Counted from the stretch's first letter, positions 1 through 8,911 are shown. The stretch: 64,000 bases of DNA from VRUE01 sp963807425 (GCA_963807425.1 CAWEBZ010000003.1:1-64000), one strand, 5' to 3'. Notes: generated by a model from the letters alone, not told the origin. Made by a program: numbers and translations.

Positions 1-244
1 CCTCCATCTGGAAGAAGTAGGAGACGTAGTCCATCCGCTCGACGAAGGGGATGACCTTCCAGTAGCTCTTGTCCTCGCAGGACTTTTCGATCCCTGTGTG
101 GACGTAGCCGATCACCGGCCGCAGGTCGCGCACGACCTCGCCTTCGAGGTCGACGACGAGGCGCAGGACGCCGTGCGTGGCCGGGTGGTGCGGCCCGATG
201 TTGACCGTCATCACCTCGGTGCGGGGCTCGAGCGCCTCAGCCAT
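1..244 (-). CDS. nuoD: NADH-quinone oxidoreductase subunit D, N-terminal part (cut by window edge)
   Basis: The first 81 residues of the 49-kDa subunit of respiratory complex I, which shapes the quinone site with NuoB. The early NIGPHHPATHG motif is diagnostic, and RPVIGYVHTGIEKSCE follows as in the family. The ATG at 244 lies inside the last codons of nuoC, so the two overlap by 8 bp and are probably translationally coupled. The rest of the gene lies outside the window. Identification is secure although only about a fifth of the protein is visible. Confidence 0.95.
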   Translation of the reverse strand, partial: MAEALEPRTEVMTVNIGPHHPATHGVLRLVVDLEGEVVRDLRPVIGYVHTGIEKSCEDKSYWKVIPFVERMDYVSYFFQME

Positions 245-755
245 AGTTGCGCTCGTTGTAGGTGAAGGTGACGGGCTCGCCGCCGACCGGGAAGTCGCGC
301 CGCTGCGGCCAGCCGACGTAGTCGTCGGGCAGCAGGATCCGGGTCAGGTCCGGGTGCCCTCGAAAGACGATCCCGAAGAAGTCGTAGGTCTCGCGCTCCT
401 GGAACTCGGCAGTGGGGAAGAGCTCGACGCAGGAGTCGATCTCCGGCAGCTCCCCTTCCCCCGGATCGGCCAGCAGCGCCTTCACTCGCAGCCGCTCGAC
501 CCGGTCGCGGTTGAGCAGCTCGTAGTGAACGGCGAAGCGCGGCTCCGCCGGCAGGTAGTCGGCTGCGTGCAGGCTGGAGAGGAAGCCGTAGCCCTGGCCG
601 GGCGCCTCGCGCAGCCAGCCGAGCACCGCCAGGATCTGGCCGGGATCGACAACCAGCGCCGCCTGGCCGTGATCGAAGCCGCTGTCGAGTACGGCACCGG
701 GGTGGTCTTGCTCGATCTCCCCGCGGATCAGCTCCAACCCGGGGGCGTCAGGCAC
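237..755 (-). CDS. nuoC: NADH-quinone oxidoreductase subunit C
   Basis: The 30-kDa subunit of complex I, part of the peripheral arm linking NuoB and NuoD, 172 residues. The family signature is near residues 120-150: ERETYDFFGIVFRGHPDL, then RILLPDDYVGWPQRRDFP. The start is GTG at 755, which overlaps the nuoB stop by 8 bp; the stop overlaps the nuoD start. This gapless packing is typical of nuo operons. The length is that of a stand-alone NuoC, so there is no NuoCD fusion. Confidence 0.95.
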   Translation of the reverse strand: MPDAPGLELIRGEIEQDHPGAVLDSGFDHGQAALVVDPGQILAVLGWLREAPGQGYGFLSSLHAADYLPAEPRFAVHYELLNRDRVERLRVKALLADPGEGELPEIDSCVELFPTAEFQERETYDFFGIVFRGHPDLTRILLPDDYVGWPQRRDFPVGGEPVTFTYNERNYG

Positions 756-1395
756 GGATCAGCTCCCTGGCTGCCTCGTAGGCGTCCGCCGCCTCGATGC
801 TGGGGGCGCTCCGCGGGCCGCCGCGCGCCCACTCCTCGGTGCCGGCGGCGTTGTAGCGGGTGCGCCAGCCCTGGTCCGGGTTGCCCTGGATCTTGCGCTG
901 CAGCTTGGTGAAGCCGTAGAGGACCGCCTCCGGGCGCGGCGGGCAGCCGGGGATGTGGAGGTCGATCGGCATGAACTTGTCCGCCCCCTGGACCACGGCG
1001 TAGTTGGAGAACATGCCACCGCTGGAGGAGCAGGCGCCCATCGAGATCGCCCACTTCGGCTCCAGCATCTGGTCGTAGAGGCGGCGCAGGACCGGCGCCA
1101 TCTTGATCGAGACCCGGCCCGAGAGGATGATCATGTCCGCCTGACGCGGCGACGCGCGCAGCGCCTCAGCGCCGAAGCGGGCGAGGTCGTAGCGGGCGGT
1201 GACCAGCGAGATCGGCGCCTCGATCGCGCAGCAGGCGAGACCGAAGGTAAGCGGGAACATCGAGTTCGAGCGCGCCCAGCCGAGCATCTTGTCGAAGTTG
1301 GTCATCACGACCTTTTCCTCGACGTAGCGCTCCAGCTCCTCGCCCTCGAGGTCGCCACGCAGCATGTCGCGGGCGCGCAGCTGCTTCGACTTCAT
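748..1395 (-). CDS. nuoB: NADH-quinone oxidoreductase subunit B
   Basis: The complex I subunit carrying the terminal 4Fe-4S cluster N2, which passes electrons to quinone; 215 residues. The ligand cysteines are visible at residues 55 and 56 (FGLACCAIEA), 122 (MGACSSSGG) and 151 (IPGCPPRPEA). The chosen ATG at 1395 begins MKSKQLRARD; a longer open frame upstream only runs over nuoA in another frame. It sits 11 bp downstream of nuoA. The C-terminal tail (after about residue 180) is charged and variable. Confidence 0.96.
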   Translation of the reverse strand: MKSKQLRARDMLRGDLEGEELERYVEEKVVMTNFDKMLGWARSNSMFPLTFGLACCAIEAPISLVTARYDLARFGAEALRASPRQADMIILSGRVSIKMAPVLRRLYDQMLEPKWAISMGACSSSGGMFSNYAVVQGADKFMPIDLHIPGCPPRPEAVLYGFTKLQRKIQGNPDQGWRTRYNAAGTEEWARGGPRSAPSIEAADAYEAARELIRA

Positions 1396-1406
1396 CGTCT
1401 GTCGCT

Positions 1407-1784
1407 CTACTTCCAATCCAGGGCTCCCTTGCGCCAGACGTAGACGAAGGCGACCAGCAGCAGGACGACGAAGGTGACCAGCTCGGCGAGCACGAAGATG
1501 CTGTCGGCGCTCTTCAGGATCACCCCGATCGGGTAGAGGAAGACGACCTCGATGTCGAAGAGGATGAAGAGCATCGCGATCAGGTAGAAGCTGATGCCGA
1601 AGCGGAATCCCCGTGCCGCCTCGACCGGGATGCCCGACTCGTACGGCTCGGCCTGGCGGCGGCTCGCAGCTGTTGGCCGCTTCGGCCGCTTCGGGCCGAT
1701 CACGTGATTGAGCATCGCGAAGGCGCCCCCCACGGTGACGCCGAGGAAGGCGAAGACGAGAATCGGCAGGTAGCTCTTCAGCAC
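1407..1784 (-). CDS. nuoA: NADH-quinone oxidoreductase subunit A
   Basis: A small membrane subunit of complex I, 125 residues with three predicted transmembrane helices (about 5-27, 62-82 and 90-112). The family motif ESGIPVEAARGFRFGISFYLIAM, read in two halves, is near residues 49-70, followed by LFILFDIEVVFLYP with the conserved acidic residues of the second helix. The start is GTG at 1784; no good Shine-Dalgarno is seen. It is the first visible gene of the nuo operon, transcribed leftwards into nuoB. Confidence 0.95.
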   Translation of the reverse strand: MLKSYLPILVFAFLGVTVGGAFAMLNHVIGPKRPKRPTAASRRQAEPYESGIPVEAARGFRFGISFYLIAMLFILFDIEVVFLYPIGVILKSADSIFVLAELVTFVVLLLVAFVYVWRKGALDWK

Positions 1785-1852
1785 TAGGAGGTCCGTTTGC
1801 GCCGGGCGGCTGGACGGGGCGTGGTTCGCCCCGCTTCACCGCCTGCAGCCGC

Positions 1853-1858
1853 TGTTAT
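1853..1858 (-). promoter_or_regulatory. Possible -10 element of the nuo operon
   Basis: Read on the minus strand this is TATAAC, about 70 bp upstream of the nuoA GTG in the divergent intergenic region. No convincing -35 hexamer is seen 16-18 bp further upstream, so the assignment rests on the -10 alone. An inverted repeat with 6-bp arms (TTCCGC/GCGGAA, 1893-1912) lies between this site and the rightward gene. Confidence 0.3.
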
Positions 1859-1939
1859 ACACCCACCTTGTGACACATTGCTACATAGTGATTTTCCGCA
1901 TCAGGAAGCGGAATTCCGACCCTCTTAGGAGGAAATGAC

Positions 1940-2374
1940 GTGGTCGAGGTCCACCTGGTCGTCGGCTCGGCCCTGATCCTGCTCAACCTCGCCGCCGGTG
2001 TGGTCGGGGGCGTCGCCTGGTTTCGCAAGCAGGCCTCCGTCCCTTTCTGGTACCTGCTGCGCGCCGCCCAGGTCGCCGTCTTCCTGCAGGCGATGCTCGG
2101 CGGCCTGCTCGTCTTCACCGGCCACGAACCGCCGGACGACCTCCACTACCTCTACGGGATCCTTCCCCTCGTCGTCTCCTTCCTCGCCGAGGGGGCCCGC
2201 AGCGGCGCCGCCGAGCGCGAGCTGCGCGACCTCGATTTCGAGGCGCTCTCCGCCGATGCCCAGCAGTCCGTCGCCCTCGCCATCGTCCGCCGCGAGATGG
2301 GCATCATGGCCGTCAGCTGCGGCGTGATCCTCTTCCTCGGACTACGTGCCGCCGGCACCAGCGGCGTCTTCTGA
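1940..2374 (+). CDS. Conserved integral membrane protein
   Basis: 144 residues with hydrophobic stretches near 5-27, 38-60, 73-88 and 118-138, so probably a four-helix membrane protein. No catalytic motif is recognised. The start is GTG at 1940, chosen because a strong AGGAGG lies 9 bp upstream (1926-1931). It is divergent from nuoA and converges on the next gene, overlapping its end by 33 bp. A link to the respiratory chain is suggested only by position. Confidence 0.7.
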   Translation: MVEVHLVVGSALILLNLAAGVVGGVAWFRKQASVPFWYLLRAAQVAVFLQAMLGGLLVFTGHEPPDDLHYLYGILPLVVSFLAEGARSGAAERELRDLDFEALSADAQQSVALAIVRREMGIMAVSCGVILFLGLRAAGTSGVF

Positions 2375-3631
2375 GCCCGTTTCCGGCTTCGGAGTCTCGG
2401 CTTTCGGTGGCGGCGGGAAGCTCTTCGCGTCCTCCTTCAGGCGCCTGAGCAGGATCCTGCCCCTGGTTTTGACCGGCTGACCGCCGCTCTCCTTTTCGAT
2501 CGGCTCGAGCGGACCGACCGCATAGGTAACCGCATCGGTTCTGGGGACCTCGTAGAGGCCGGTGTCGTCCACGGCCCTGTCCTCGTCCTCTCCGCCGTTC
2601 GCGTCGGGATCGGCGCGGGCGAAGTAGATCGTGTCGTCGGTGACGGTCACGTAGATCCCGATCAGCCCGGGGCCTTCTTTTTCGTCGGCGGTGCTCGGGC
2701 TGAAGCGAATGGCGATCGCCTGGGCGTACTTCTGCGTCTCCACGATCACAAAGGCACAGGCCCACGAGAAGAGGAAGGAGGCGAGGAACACGCTGACCAG
2801 CAGCGGCACCAGGCGCCGCCCGGTGTTGAAGGCGATGAGGATGCAGATCAAGGCGAGAGCCAGCGCCGCCCCGAACAGCCACAACACCCATCCGCCGTTG
2901 AGGCTGGTGCAGAGGAGGTAGCCGCCGGCGCCTGCGATCAGCAGCGAGAGCACGATCAGGGTCCCCCGCGTGACGATCCCCTTCGGGTCGGCGAGGGCGA
3001 TCAGCAGGGTCGCTCCCAGCCCGATCAGCACGAAGATGATCGTTTCCTGCGCCCCCTGCACCAGTAGCTCGGCCTTCGGTATCACGGTGACTGCCTGCGT
3101 CATCGGCACGTCCATCGAGTCGAAGCGTGCCCAGAAGATCGAGGCGCCGACCACGGTGACGGCGCCGGTAACCCCGATGCCGGCCGCGATCGCTCCCAGG
3201 ACCTTGACGGCGATGCTCGTCAGGCCGCCGGCCTCGTCTTTTTTCTCAGCCTCTTTTTTGGGCTCGCCCGCTTTGGCGTCCGGCGTCTCCCCGCAGCTGA
3301 GGGCGATGCAGCCGATGCTCAGCTTCTTGCCCGTGTCTTTCTCGGGCTCGGCTGGTTTTTTGGGGCTCTCCTCTAGTTCTCTTTTCGCCTGGTCTGCCTT
3401 GCGAACCGGCCAGGTGATCCAGCGAGCAACCTTTTCCAGAAAGGTTCGCTCCGGGGGTTTGGGAGTCACCTCTTTGTCTTTGTCATCTGCGACTGAGCTA
3501 TCCGAACGCGAGCGTCGTCCGGCCAGGAAGATCAGCGCCGCGCCGATCAGTACCGCGACGCTCTTCCGCTCGCAGTCTCCCTGCCCGCCATCCCTCGTTC
3601 TGGGTCGCCCCACTGTGAGCCACCCTCTCAC
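2342..3631 (-). CDS. Multi-spanning membrane protein of unknown function
   Basis: 429 residues. A short hydrophobic segment near 27-38 is followed by a very charged linker (about 45-130, rich in Lys, Glu and Pro) and then a membrane core of about five helices between 140 and 310. The tail after 320 is acidic, then Lys/Pro-rich. No family is recognised. The GTG at 3631 is used. The 3' end overlaps the convergent gene by 33 bp. The layout, with soluble charged ends around a helix bundle, does not point to a transporter motif that I can name. Confidence 0.6.
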   Translation of the reverse strand: MRGWLTVGRPRTRDGGQGDCERKSVAVLIGAALIFLAGRRSRSDSSVADDKDKEVTPKPPERTFLEKVARWITWPVRKADQAKRELEESPKKPAEPEKDTGKKLSIGCIALSCGETPDAKAGEPKKEAEKKDEAGGLTSIAVKVLGAIAAGIGVTGAVTVVGASIFWARFDSMDVPMTQAVTVIPKAELLVQGAQETIIFVLIGLGATLLIALADPKGIVTRGTLIVLSLLIAGAGGYLLCTSLNGGWVLWLFGAALALALICILIAFNTGRRLVPLLVSVFLASFLFSWACAFVIVETQKYAQAIAIRFSPSTADEKEGPGLIGIYVTVTDDTIYFARADPDANGGEDEDRAVDDTGLYEVPRTDAVTYAVGPLEPIEKESGGQPVKTRGRILLRRLKEDAKSFPPPPKAETPKPETGSEDAAGAGGT

Positions 3632-3699
3632 GGCGGAGAAAAGCAGTCAACTGACTCGACTGATCAGGTTTGCTACAGCGTGAGTGGTGTGTGTGAGCG

Positions 3700-4125
3700 T
3701 CAGCTGCGCCGGTCGAGGCCGAGCTGGATCGCCGCGATCACCGCGAAGACCGCGCCGGTGGTGAGGTGGAGGACAGCGTCGGCGCCGTTGTTGGGGAAGG
3801 TGAAGATGCCTGCCGGGCTGGTCGAGAAGATCGCCCAGATGCCGGTGGCGATCAGGGCGACGGCGACGTAGATCGCGTAGAGCACCGCCCAGCGCGGCTT
3901 CAGCGCGAAGTAGAAGGCGGGCCCGAAGAGCAGGAAGCCGGAGAGGGCGTGGACGCCGTTGAAGTCGACCCCGAGCACTCGCTCCGTGGCCGCCCCCTCG
4001 CCGAAGTCGAAGCTCGGCTCCGCGATCAGTCCCGCCACTGCCCAGGCAAGCTGGAACACCGCCACGATCACGATCGCCCACTGGGCGAAGGTCCACTGCG
4101 CCCTGGGTGCGGCAGTCGCCTCCAT
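3700..4125 (-). CDS. DUF4383-like four-helix membrane protein
   Basis: 141 residues with four predicted membrane helices (about 13-35, 55-73, 80-100 and 112-133). The pattern of GVHALSGFLLFGPAFYFAL in the second helix and NNGADAVLHLTTGAVFAVI in the last is typical of the DUF4383 family of actinobacteria; its function is unknown. The start is the ATG at 4125 (MEATAAPRAQ). It stands alone between leftward genes. Confidence 0.7.
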   Translation of the reverse strand: MEATAAPRAQWTFAQWAIVIVAVFQLAWAVAGLIAEPSFDFGEGAATERVLGVDFNGVHALSGFLLFGPAFYFALKPRWAVLYAIYVAVALIATGIWAIFSTSPAGIFTFPNNGADAVLHLTTGAVFAVIAAIQLGLDRRS

Positions 4126-4224
4126 CGACCGGAACCCTACTCCGAGTCTGTACGGCGTACGTCGGCTGCAGGCTGATGCGTGCGGTGGCGCCTTTTTCCC
4201 GGATAGCGGGAATAAAGCGCCAGG

Positions 4225-4701
4225 TCAGCCCAGCGCCCGGTACTCGCCGCCGTGGAAGACGAGCGGGTTGCCTTCGCCGGTCTCCAGGGCGGTGACCTCG
4301 CCGGTGACGATCACGTGGTCGCCGGCAGCGACCACGTCGCGCAGGTCGCAGGCGATCCAGGCGAGGGCGTCATCGATCGCCGGGGCCCCGTCGTGCTCGC
4401 TCCACTCGATTCCCGCCCACTTGTCCGCCACCGGGGCCTTGGTCGCGAAGGAGCGGGCGATCTTCTCCTGACCCGCGTGCAGGACGTTGATCCCGAAGTG
4501 ATTGGCCGCCTGCACGGCGAGCAGGGTGCGGGAGCCGCGGTCGAGGCAAGCCAACATCAGCATCGGCTCGATCGAGAGAGAGCAGACGGCGTTGGCGGTG
4601 GCTCCGGCCGGACCGTCGGGGCCGGTCGCAGTGACGACAGTGACGCCGGTGGGCAGCATCCCCATCGCGACACGGAAGCGGGCGGGGTCGGGCGGACTCA
4701 T
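4225..4701 (-). CDS. Flavin reductase-like FMN-binding protein
   Basis: 158 residues of the flavin reductase-like split-barrel family (HpaC/RutF type), which reduces or binds FMN, often for two-component monooxygenases. The N-terminal FRVAMGMLPTGVTVVTA and the following GATANAVCSLSIEPMLMLACLD are the family's flavin-binding segments, and HFGINVLHAGQEKIARSFA follows. ATG 4701 is preferred over TTG 4716, because it leaves 30 bp to the divergent cytochrome gene. No partner monooxygenase is adjacent, so the electron acceptor is unknown. Confidence 0.85.
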   Translation of the reverse strand: MSPPDPARFRVAMGMLPTGVTVVTATGPDGPAGATANAVCSLSIEPMLMLACLDRGSRTLLAVQAANHFGINVLHAGQEKIARSFATKAPVADKWAGIEWSEHDGAPAIDDALAWIACDLRDVVAAGDHVIVTGEVTALETGEGNPLVFHGGEYRALG

Positions 4702-4731
4702 AGCTTGACCAGACAATATGATGCGCGCCGC

Positions 4732-5130
4732 GTGCGCCCAGCACTAATCACAGCTCTGGCCGTCATCTCGGCCCTCGGGCTCGCCGCCTGCGGATTTGGC
4801 GAGGCGAAGGTCACGGTCTCCGAGGACGATCCCGGCTACAACGGGGCCGTCCTCTTCTCCACGCACTGTTCCGGCTGTCACACGATGACCGCCGCCGGTT
4901 CGCAGGGGAGCGGCAATCGCGCCGCTCGTACGCAGGGGCCTAACCTCGACCAGCGAACCGAGACCTACGACGATGCCCTCTACGCGATCCAGAACGGCGG
5001 CTTCTCCGGGGCGATCATGCCCCAGAACATCGTCGTCGGCCAGGAGGCCGAAGAAGTCGCGCGCTTCGTCGCCAAGTACGCCGGGGACGAAGCGGAATCG
5101 TCGCCACGCCCCGGCGAGACCTCGCCCTAA
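4732..5130 (+). CDS. Lipoprotein c-type cytochrome
   Basis: 132 residues. The GTG at 4732 gives a lipoprotein signal (MRPALITALAVISALGLAAC) with the modified cysteine at residue 20. The haem-binding CSGCH is near residue 46 and a plausible distal ligand is the Met in SGAIMPQNI near residue 100, so this is a class I cytochrome c anchored outside the membrane. Its role is probably electron transfer to a terminal oxidase. It lies 12 bp upstream of serS, in the same direction, but a functional link is doubtful. Confidence 0.85.
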   Translation: MRPALITALAVISALGLAACGFGEAKVTVSEDDPGYNGAVLFSTHCSGCHTMTAAGSQGSGNRAARTQGPNLDQRTETYDDALYAIQNGGFSGAIMPQNIVVGQEAEEVARFVAKYAGDEAESSPRPGETSP

Positions 5131-5142
5131 CGCGATTGCGCG

Positions 5143-6414
5143 ATGCTCGACCTGAAGCTGATCCGCTCCGATCCTGAGCGGGTCAAGACGGCGCTCGCGC
5201 GCCGCGGAGCGGGCGAACAGGTCGACCGGCTACTCGCGCTCGACGCCCGTCGCCGCGAGCTGCTGCCCCAGATCGAGAACGCCCAGGCAGAGCGCAAGAC
5301 ACTCTCCAAGCAGATCGGCGAGGCGAAGCAGCGAGGTGAGGGCGCTGCCGAGGAGATGGCCGCGGTCCAGGGTCTGAAGGAGACGATCGAGTCCGGCAAG
5401 GCCGAGCTGGAGCAGGTCGAGGCCGAGCTGGAGCAGGTCGGCACCGCCCTCCCCAACCTGCCTGATCCCGACGCGCCGGACGGGATGACCGAGGAGGATG
5501 CGGTCGTCATCCGTGAGGAGGGGCAGAGGCCGAGCTTCAATTTCGAGCCTCGTGACCACCTCGAGATCGGCACCGAGCTGGGGCTGATCGACATGGAGAC
5601 CGGCGCCAAGGTCTCTGGCTCTCGCTTCGCTTACCTGAAGGGGGACCTGGTCTTGCTCGAGCTGGCGCTGGTCCGCTTCGCGCTGGAGCTGGTCCGCGCC
5701 GAGGGCCACGAGCCGGTGGTGCCGCCGGTCCTGGTCCGTGAAGAGGCGCTCTACGGGACCGGCTTCTTGCCAGGTGATCGAGACCAGATCTACGAGGTGC
5801 CAAAGGACGAGCTATTCCTCGTCGGCACCTCCGAGGTCTCGCTTGCCGCCCTCCATGCCGACGAGATCCTCGAGGCGGATCGCCTGCCCCTGCGCTACGC
5901 CGGCTTCTCGACCTGCTTCCGCCGTGAGGCGGGCGCTGCCGGCCGCGACACGCGCGGCATCTTCCGCGTTCACCAGTTCGACAAGGTCGAGATGTTCTCG
6001 TTTGTCGAGCCCTCCGAGTCCGCTGCAGAGCACGAGCGTCTACTGGCGATCGAGGAGCGGATCCTCTCCGAGCTGGAGCTGCCCTACCGCGTCGTCAACG
6101 TCGCGGCTGGCGATCTGGGTGCCCCGGCGGCGAAGAAGTACGACTGCGAAGCTTGGATTCCAAGCCAGGAGCGCTACCGTGAGCTGACGTCCTGCTCCAA
6201 TACCACTGACTATCAAGCGCGCCGTCTGGCCTGTAGGTATCGCCCGGCCGGCGGCGAATCCCCGCAGACGGTGCATACGCTGAACGGCACGGCCGTGGCG
6301 GTCGGACGGACGATCCTCGCTCTCATCGAGAACCGGCAAGAGCGAGACGGCAGTTTCACGCTACCCACTATTTTGCATTCATACGGTTCGCCTGAAAGGA
6401 TCTCTGCTCCATGA
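5143..6414 (+). CDS. serS: Serine--tRNA ligase
   Basis: Charges tRNA-Ser with serine. It is 423 residues, the usual bacterial length. The N-terminal coiled coil that grips the tRNA long arm spans about 30-105 (heavily Glu/Lys/Leu). Class II motif 2 lies near 257-285 (STCFRREAGAAGRDTRGIFR) and motif 3 near the C-terminus (NGTAVAVGRTILALIENRQ). The stop overlaps the start of the response regulator by 4 bp (ATGA), so the two genes may be cotranscribed. Confidence 0.97.
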   Translation: MLDLKLIRSDPERVKTALARRGAGEQVDRLLALDARRRELLPQIENAQAERKTLSKQIGEAKQRGEGAAEEMAAVQGLKETIESGKAELEQVEAELEQVGTALPNLPDPDAPDGMTEEDAVVIREEGQRPSFNFEPRDHLEIGTELGLIDMETGAKVSGSRFAYLKGDLVLLELALVRFALELVRAEGHEPVVPPVLVREEALYGTGFLPGDRDQIYEVPKDELFLVGTSEVSLAALHADEILEADRLPLRYAGFSTCFRREAGAAGRDTRGIFRVHQFDKVEMFSFVEPSESAAEHERLLAIEERILSELELPYRVVNVAAGDLGAPAAKKYDCEAWIPSQERYRELTSCSNTTDYQARRLACRYRPAGGESPQTVHTLNGTAVAVGRTILALIENRQERDGSFTLPTILHSYGSPERISAP

Positions 6415-7064
6415 ACGCGAGCGTGCGAGATGCAAAGCGGGTAGTTCTCTGCGACGACCATGAGATCGTCCGCGAGGCGATCAAGTCGCGGATGGCTGAT
6501 TCGAACACGGTCGAGATCGTCGGCGAGGCCGGCGACGGGCGCGATGTTGTCGATGTCGTCAAGGAACTGGAGCCCGATGTCCTGATCATCGACGTCGAGC
6601 TGCCCAAGCGCGACGGGATCGAGGCGACGAAGGAGGTCCTCAAGGCTCGCCCGCGGACCAAAGTGATCATCTTCACCGCCCACGCTCAGCCGGACCTGCT
6701 CGCCCTTGCCTTGCGAGCCGGCGCCTCTGGCTACGTGCTCAAGTCTGCTCCCGCCGAGGACATCGCCCGAGCGGTGAAAGCGGTCACCGGCGGCGGCACC
6801 TTCCTTGGTGGCGACTTCGCCGGCGGCAAGCCGTCTGAGGTCGAGAAGCTGCTCACCCTCTCGCCGCGCGAGCGGCAGATCCTCGAACTGCTGGCCGAGG
6901 GGCTGCGGGTCAAAGAGATCGCCGAGCGCCTGCAGCTCAGCCCGGCGACCGTGCACACGCACGTGCGCAACGCGATCGCAAAGCTCGAGGTGGACACGCG
7001 CACCGAGGCCGTTGCGCTGGCCGTCCGCTTCAGCTACCTCGGCGCCGGCGGCGCGGTCAAATAG
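6411..7064 (+). CDS. NarL/LuxR-family response regulator
   Basis: 217 residues. The receiver domain (about 9-125) has the acidic pocket DD at 15-16, the phosphorylated Asp61 (LIIDVELP), Thr89 and Lys111. A LuxR-type helix-turn-helix follows (about 149-192: LSPRERQILELLAEGLRVKEIA). It probably acts as a phosphorylation-controlled transcription factor. No histidine kinase is adjacent, so it is an orphan here. The ATG overlaps the serS stop by 4 bp. Confidence 0.92.
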   Translation: MNASVRDAKRVVLCDDHEIVREAIKSRMADSNTVEIVGEAGDGRDVVDVVKELEPDVLIIDVELPKRDGIEATKEVLKARPRTKVIIFTAHAQPDLLALALRAGASGYVLKSAPAEDIARAVKAVTGGGTFLGGDFAGGKPSEVEKLLTLSPRERQILELLAEGLRVKEIAERLQLSPATVHTHVRNAIAKLEVDTRTEAVALAVRFSYLGAGGAVK

Positions 7065-7070
7065 ACGCCA

Positions 7071-7475
7071 TCACTCCTTGTCCATCGTCAACGCGCAGCC
7101 GTTGATGCAGTAGCGCTGGCCGGTTGGACCGGGACCGTCCTCGAAGACGTGCCCAAGGTGGGCGTCGCAGTGCTTGCAGACGACCTCGGTGCGCCGCATC
7201 AGCAGGCTGTTGTCTGGACGCAGCTCGACGTGCTCCAGGTTGACCGGCTCGGTGAAGCTGGGCCAGCCGGTGCCGGAGTCGAACTTGGTGTCGGAGGAGA
7301 ACAGCTCGGTGTCGCAGCACACGCAGCGGTACATCCCCACGCCCTTCTCGTCCCAGTAGGGCCCGGTGAAGGCACGCTCGGTGCCGGCCTTACGGGTTAC
7401 CTCGTACTGCTCAGGGGTCAGCTGCTCGCGCCACTCCTGCTCTGACTTCTGGACCTTGGCCGTCTTCTCGGTCAT
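7071..7475 (-). CDS. msrB: Peptide-methionine (R)-S-oxide reductase
   Basis: Reduces methionine-R-sulfoxide in proteins. 134 residues from ATG 7475, which has AAAGGAG upstream. Zinc-binding CxxC pairs are at 51/54 and 100/103, the substrate motif SGTGWPSF at 67-74, and the catalytic Cys123 in RYCINGCAL. An extra Cys127 is close enough to be a recycling cysteine, but this is a guess. It is convergent with the response regulator. Confidence 0.96.
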   Translation of the reverse strand: MTEKTAKVQKSEQEWREQLTPEQYEVTRKAGTERAFTGPYWDEKGVGMYRCVCCDTELFSSDTKFDSGTGWPSFTEPVNLEHVELRPDNSLLMRRTEVVCKHCDAHLGHVFEDGPGPTGQRYCINGCALTMDKE

Positions 7476-7547
7476 CGTGCTCCTTTCGTCTGCACCTAGA
7501 TTACGTCGCGGCGATTGTGGGCAGATCACCTGCGTATGGTGGGACCA

Positions 7548-8096
7548 ATGAGGCGCATGATCGGGATCGCCACCCTGTTGGCTGCGTGCACGATTGCGTC
7601 GAGCGCCGCCGCCGCTGGTCTTGATCGCCTGGTGGCGCCGGTGGCTGTTTGCCCGCATCAGCACCAGGCGGCTGCGCCAACCGGAGTCCAGGAGGTGGCG
7701 ATGGCCTGCATGACCAACTACGCCAGGGCGCGCGCCGGACGGGGGTCGCTGCTTCGGGACGCCGACCTCTCACGCTCTGCCGACCGCAAGGCCGCCGACG
7801 TCATTCGCTGCGACTCCTTCAGCCACACGGCTTGTGGGCGCGACTTCACCTACTGGATCGAGGAGGTCGACTATGCACCCGGCAACTGCTGGAGTGCGGG
7901 CGAGAACATCGCCTGGGGGACGCGCAAGCTGGCGACACCTCGCTCGATATTTCGCTCCTGGATCAGGTCACCAGGGCACCGAGCGAACATCCTCAGCGCT
8001 GACTACCGCGATCTCGGCGTCGGCCTGAGGGCCGGCACGCTGAACGGATATCGCGGAGCGCATGTCTGGGTCCAGCACTTCGCCGCGCCCTGCTGA
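7548..8096 (+). CDS. Secreted CAP (SCP/PR-1) domain protein
   Basis: 182 residues from the ATG at 7548, with a signal peptide (MRRMIGIATLLAACTIASSAAAAG). The rest is a CAP domain: N-terminal NYARARAGRGSLLRD, a His near DSFSHTACG, the GENIAWG motif, then SPGHRANILSADYRDLGVG, the classical CAP motif. Six cysteines in the mature part suggest disulfides. Bacterial CAP proteins of this type are extracellular; activity is generally unknown. The ATG gives a better signal peptide than the in-frame ATG at 7515. Confidence 0.85.
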   Translation: MRRMIGIATLLAACTIASSAAAAGLDRLVAPVAVCPHQHQAAAPTGVQEVAMACMTNYARARAGRGSLLRDADLSRSADRKAADVIRCDSFSHTACGRDFTYWIEEVDYAPGNCWSAGENIAWGTRKLATPRSIFRSWIRSPGHRANILSADYRDLGVGLRAGTLNGYRGAHVWVQHFAAPC

Positions 8097-8121
8097 GCGC
8101 CACCGACTTAGGATCCTCCGC

Positions 8122-8906
8122 GTGCCCGAGGCTTTCTACGAGCGAGACGGCGACCGCTTCGTCGCCACCGAGCTGACCCGCGGACCGTGGGATCCGGGGG
8201 CGCAGCACGCCGGCCCGCCTTCGGCGCTGCTCGGCCGCGAGATCGAGCGGCTGGAGGACGCAGAGGAGTTCCAGATCGGCCGGGTCACCTTCGAGATCAT
8301 GCGCTCGGTGCCGATCGGCCCGGTCAGCGTCGAGGCCAAGGTGGTACGGCCTGGCAGGCGGGTGCAGCTGATCGAGGCCTCGCTCGCCAACGACGACGGC
8401 GAGCTGGTGCGGGCGCGGGCATGGCGACTGCGCACCGGGGCGGCGCCGGTCGAGCTTCCCCTGAGGTCGCGGCCCCGGACCCACCGCCCGGGCCAGAGCA
8501 GGGGTACCAGCCGGAGTTCTTCGCGACTGGGCAGGACGCCGGGTACCACACGGCGATGGAGTGGCAGGCGGTGAGCGGAAGCTTCCTCGAGCCCGGGCCC
8601 GCGACCGTCTGGATGCGCATGCGCATCCCCCTCGTCGGCGGCGAGGAGCCCTCGTCGCTGCAGCGGGTCTTGGTTGCCGCAGACGTCGGCAACGGGATCA
8701 GCGCCGTCCTCGATTGGCGCGAGTACCTCTTCATCAACGTCGATCTCACGGTTCACCTAGAGCGGATGCCGGAGGGCGAATGGGTCTGCGTCGATGCGGT
8801 CACCCTGCCGCAGGCGAGCGGGATCGGCACCGCGGAGTCGGTCCTCTCCGACCAGCGCGGGCGCATCGGCCGCGCCGCCCAGACGCTGCTCATCGCCCAG
8901 CGCTAG
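8122..8906 (+). pseudogene. Acyl-CoA thioesterase-like (TesB/4HBT_3) gene with a one-base frameshift
   Basis: Two overlapping frames join into one double hot-dog thioesterase-like protein. The 5' part from GTG 8122 reads MPEAFYERDGDRFVATELTRG, then the QHAGPPSALLGREIER segment. The 3' part continues QPEFFATGQDAGYHTAMEWQ, then DVGNGISAVLDWREYLFINVDLTVHL, the second hot dog, ending at 8906. The frames switch at the run of four C at 8458-8461: one extra C would restore a protein of about 261 residues. Either the gene is recently broken or the base is missing from the sequence. Sense coding continues undamaged after the switch, which favours a sequencing or assembly error. Confidence 0.75.
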
Positions 8907-8911
8907 CGCGG

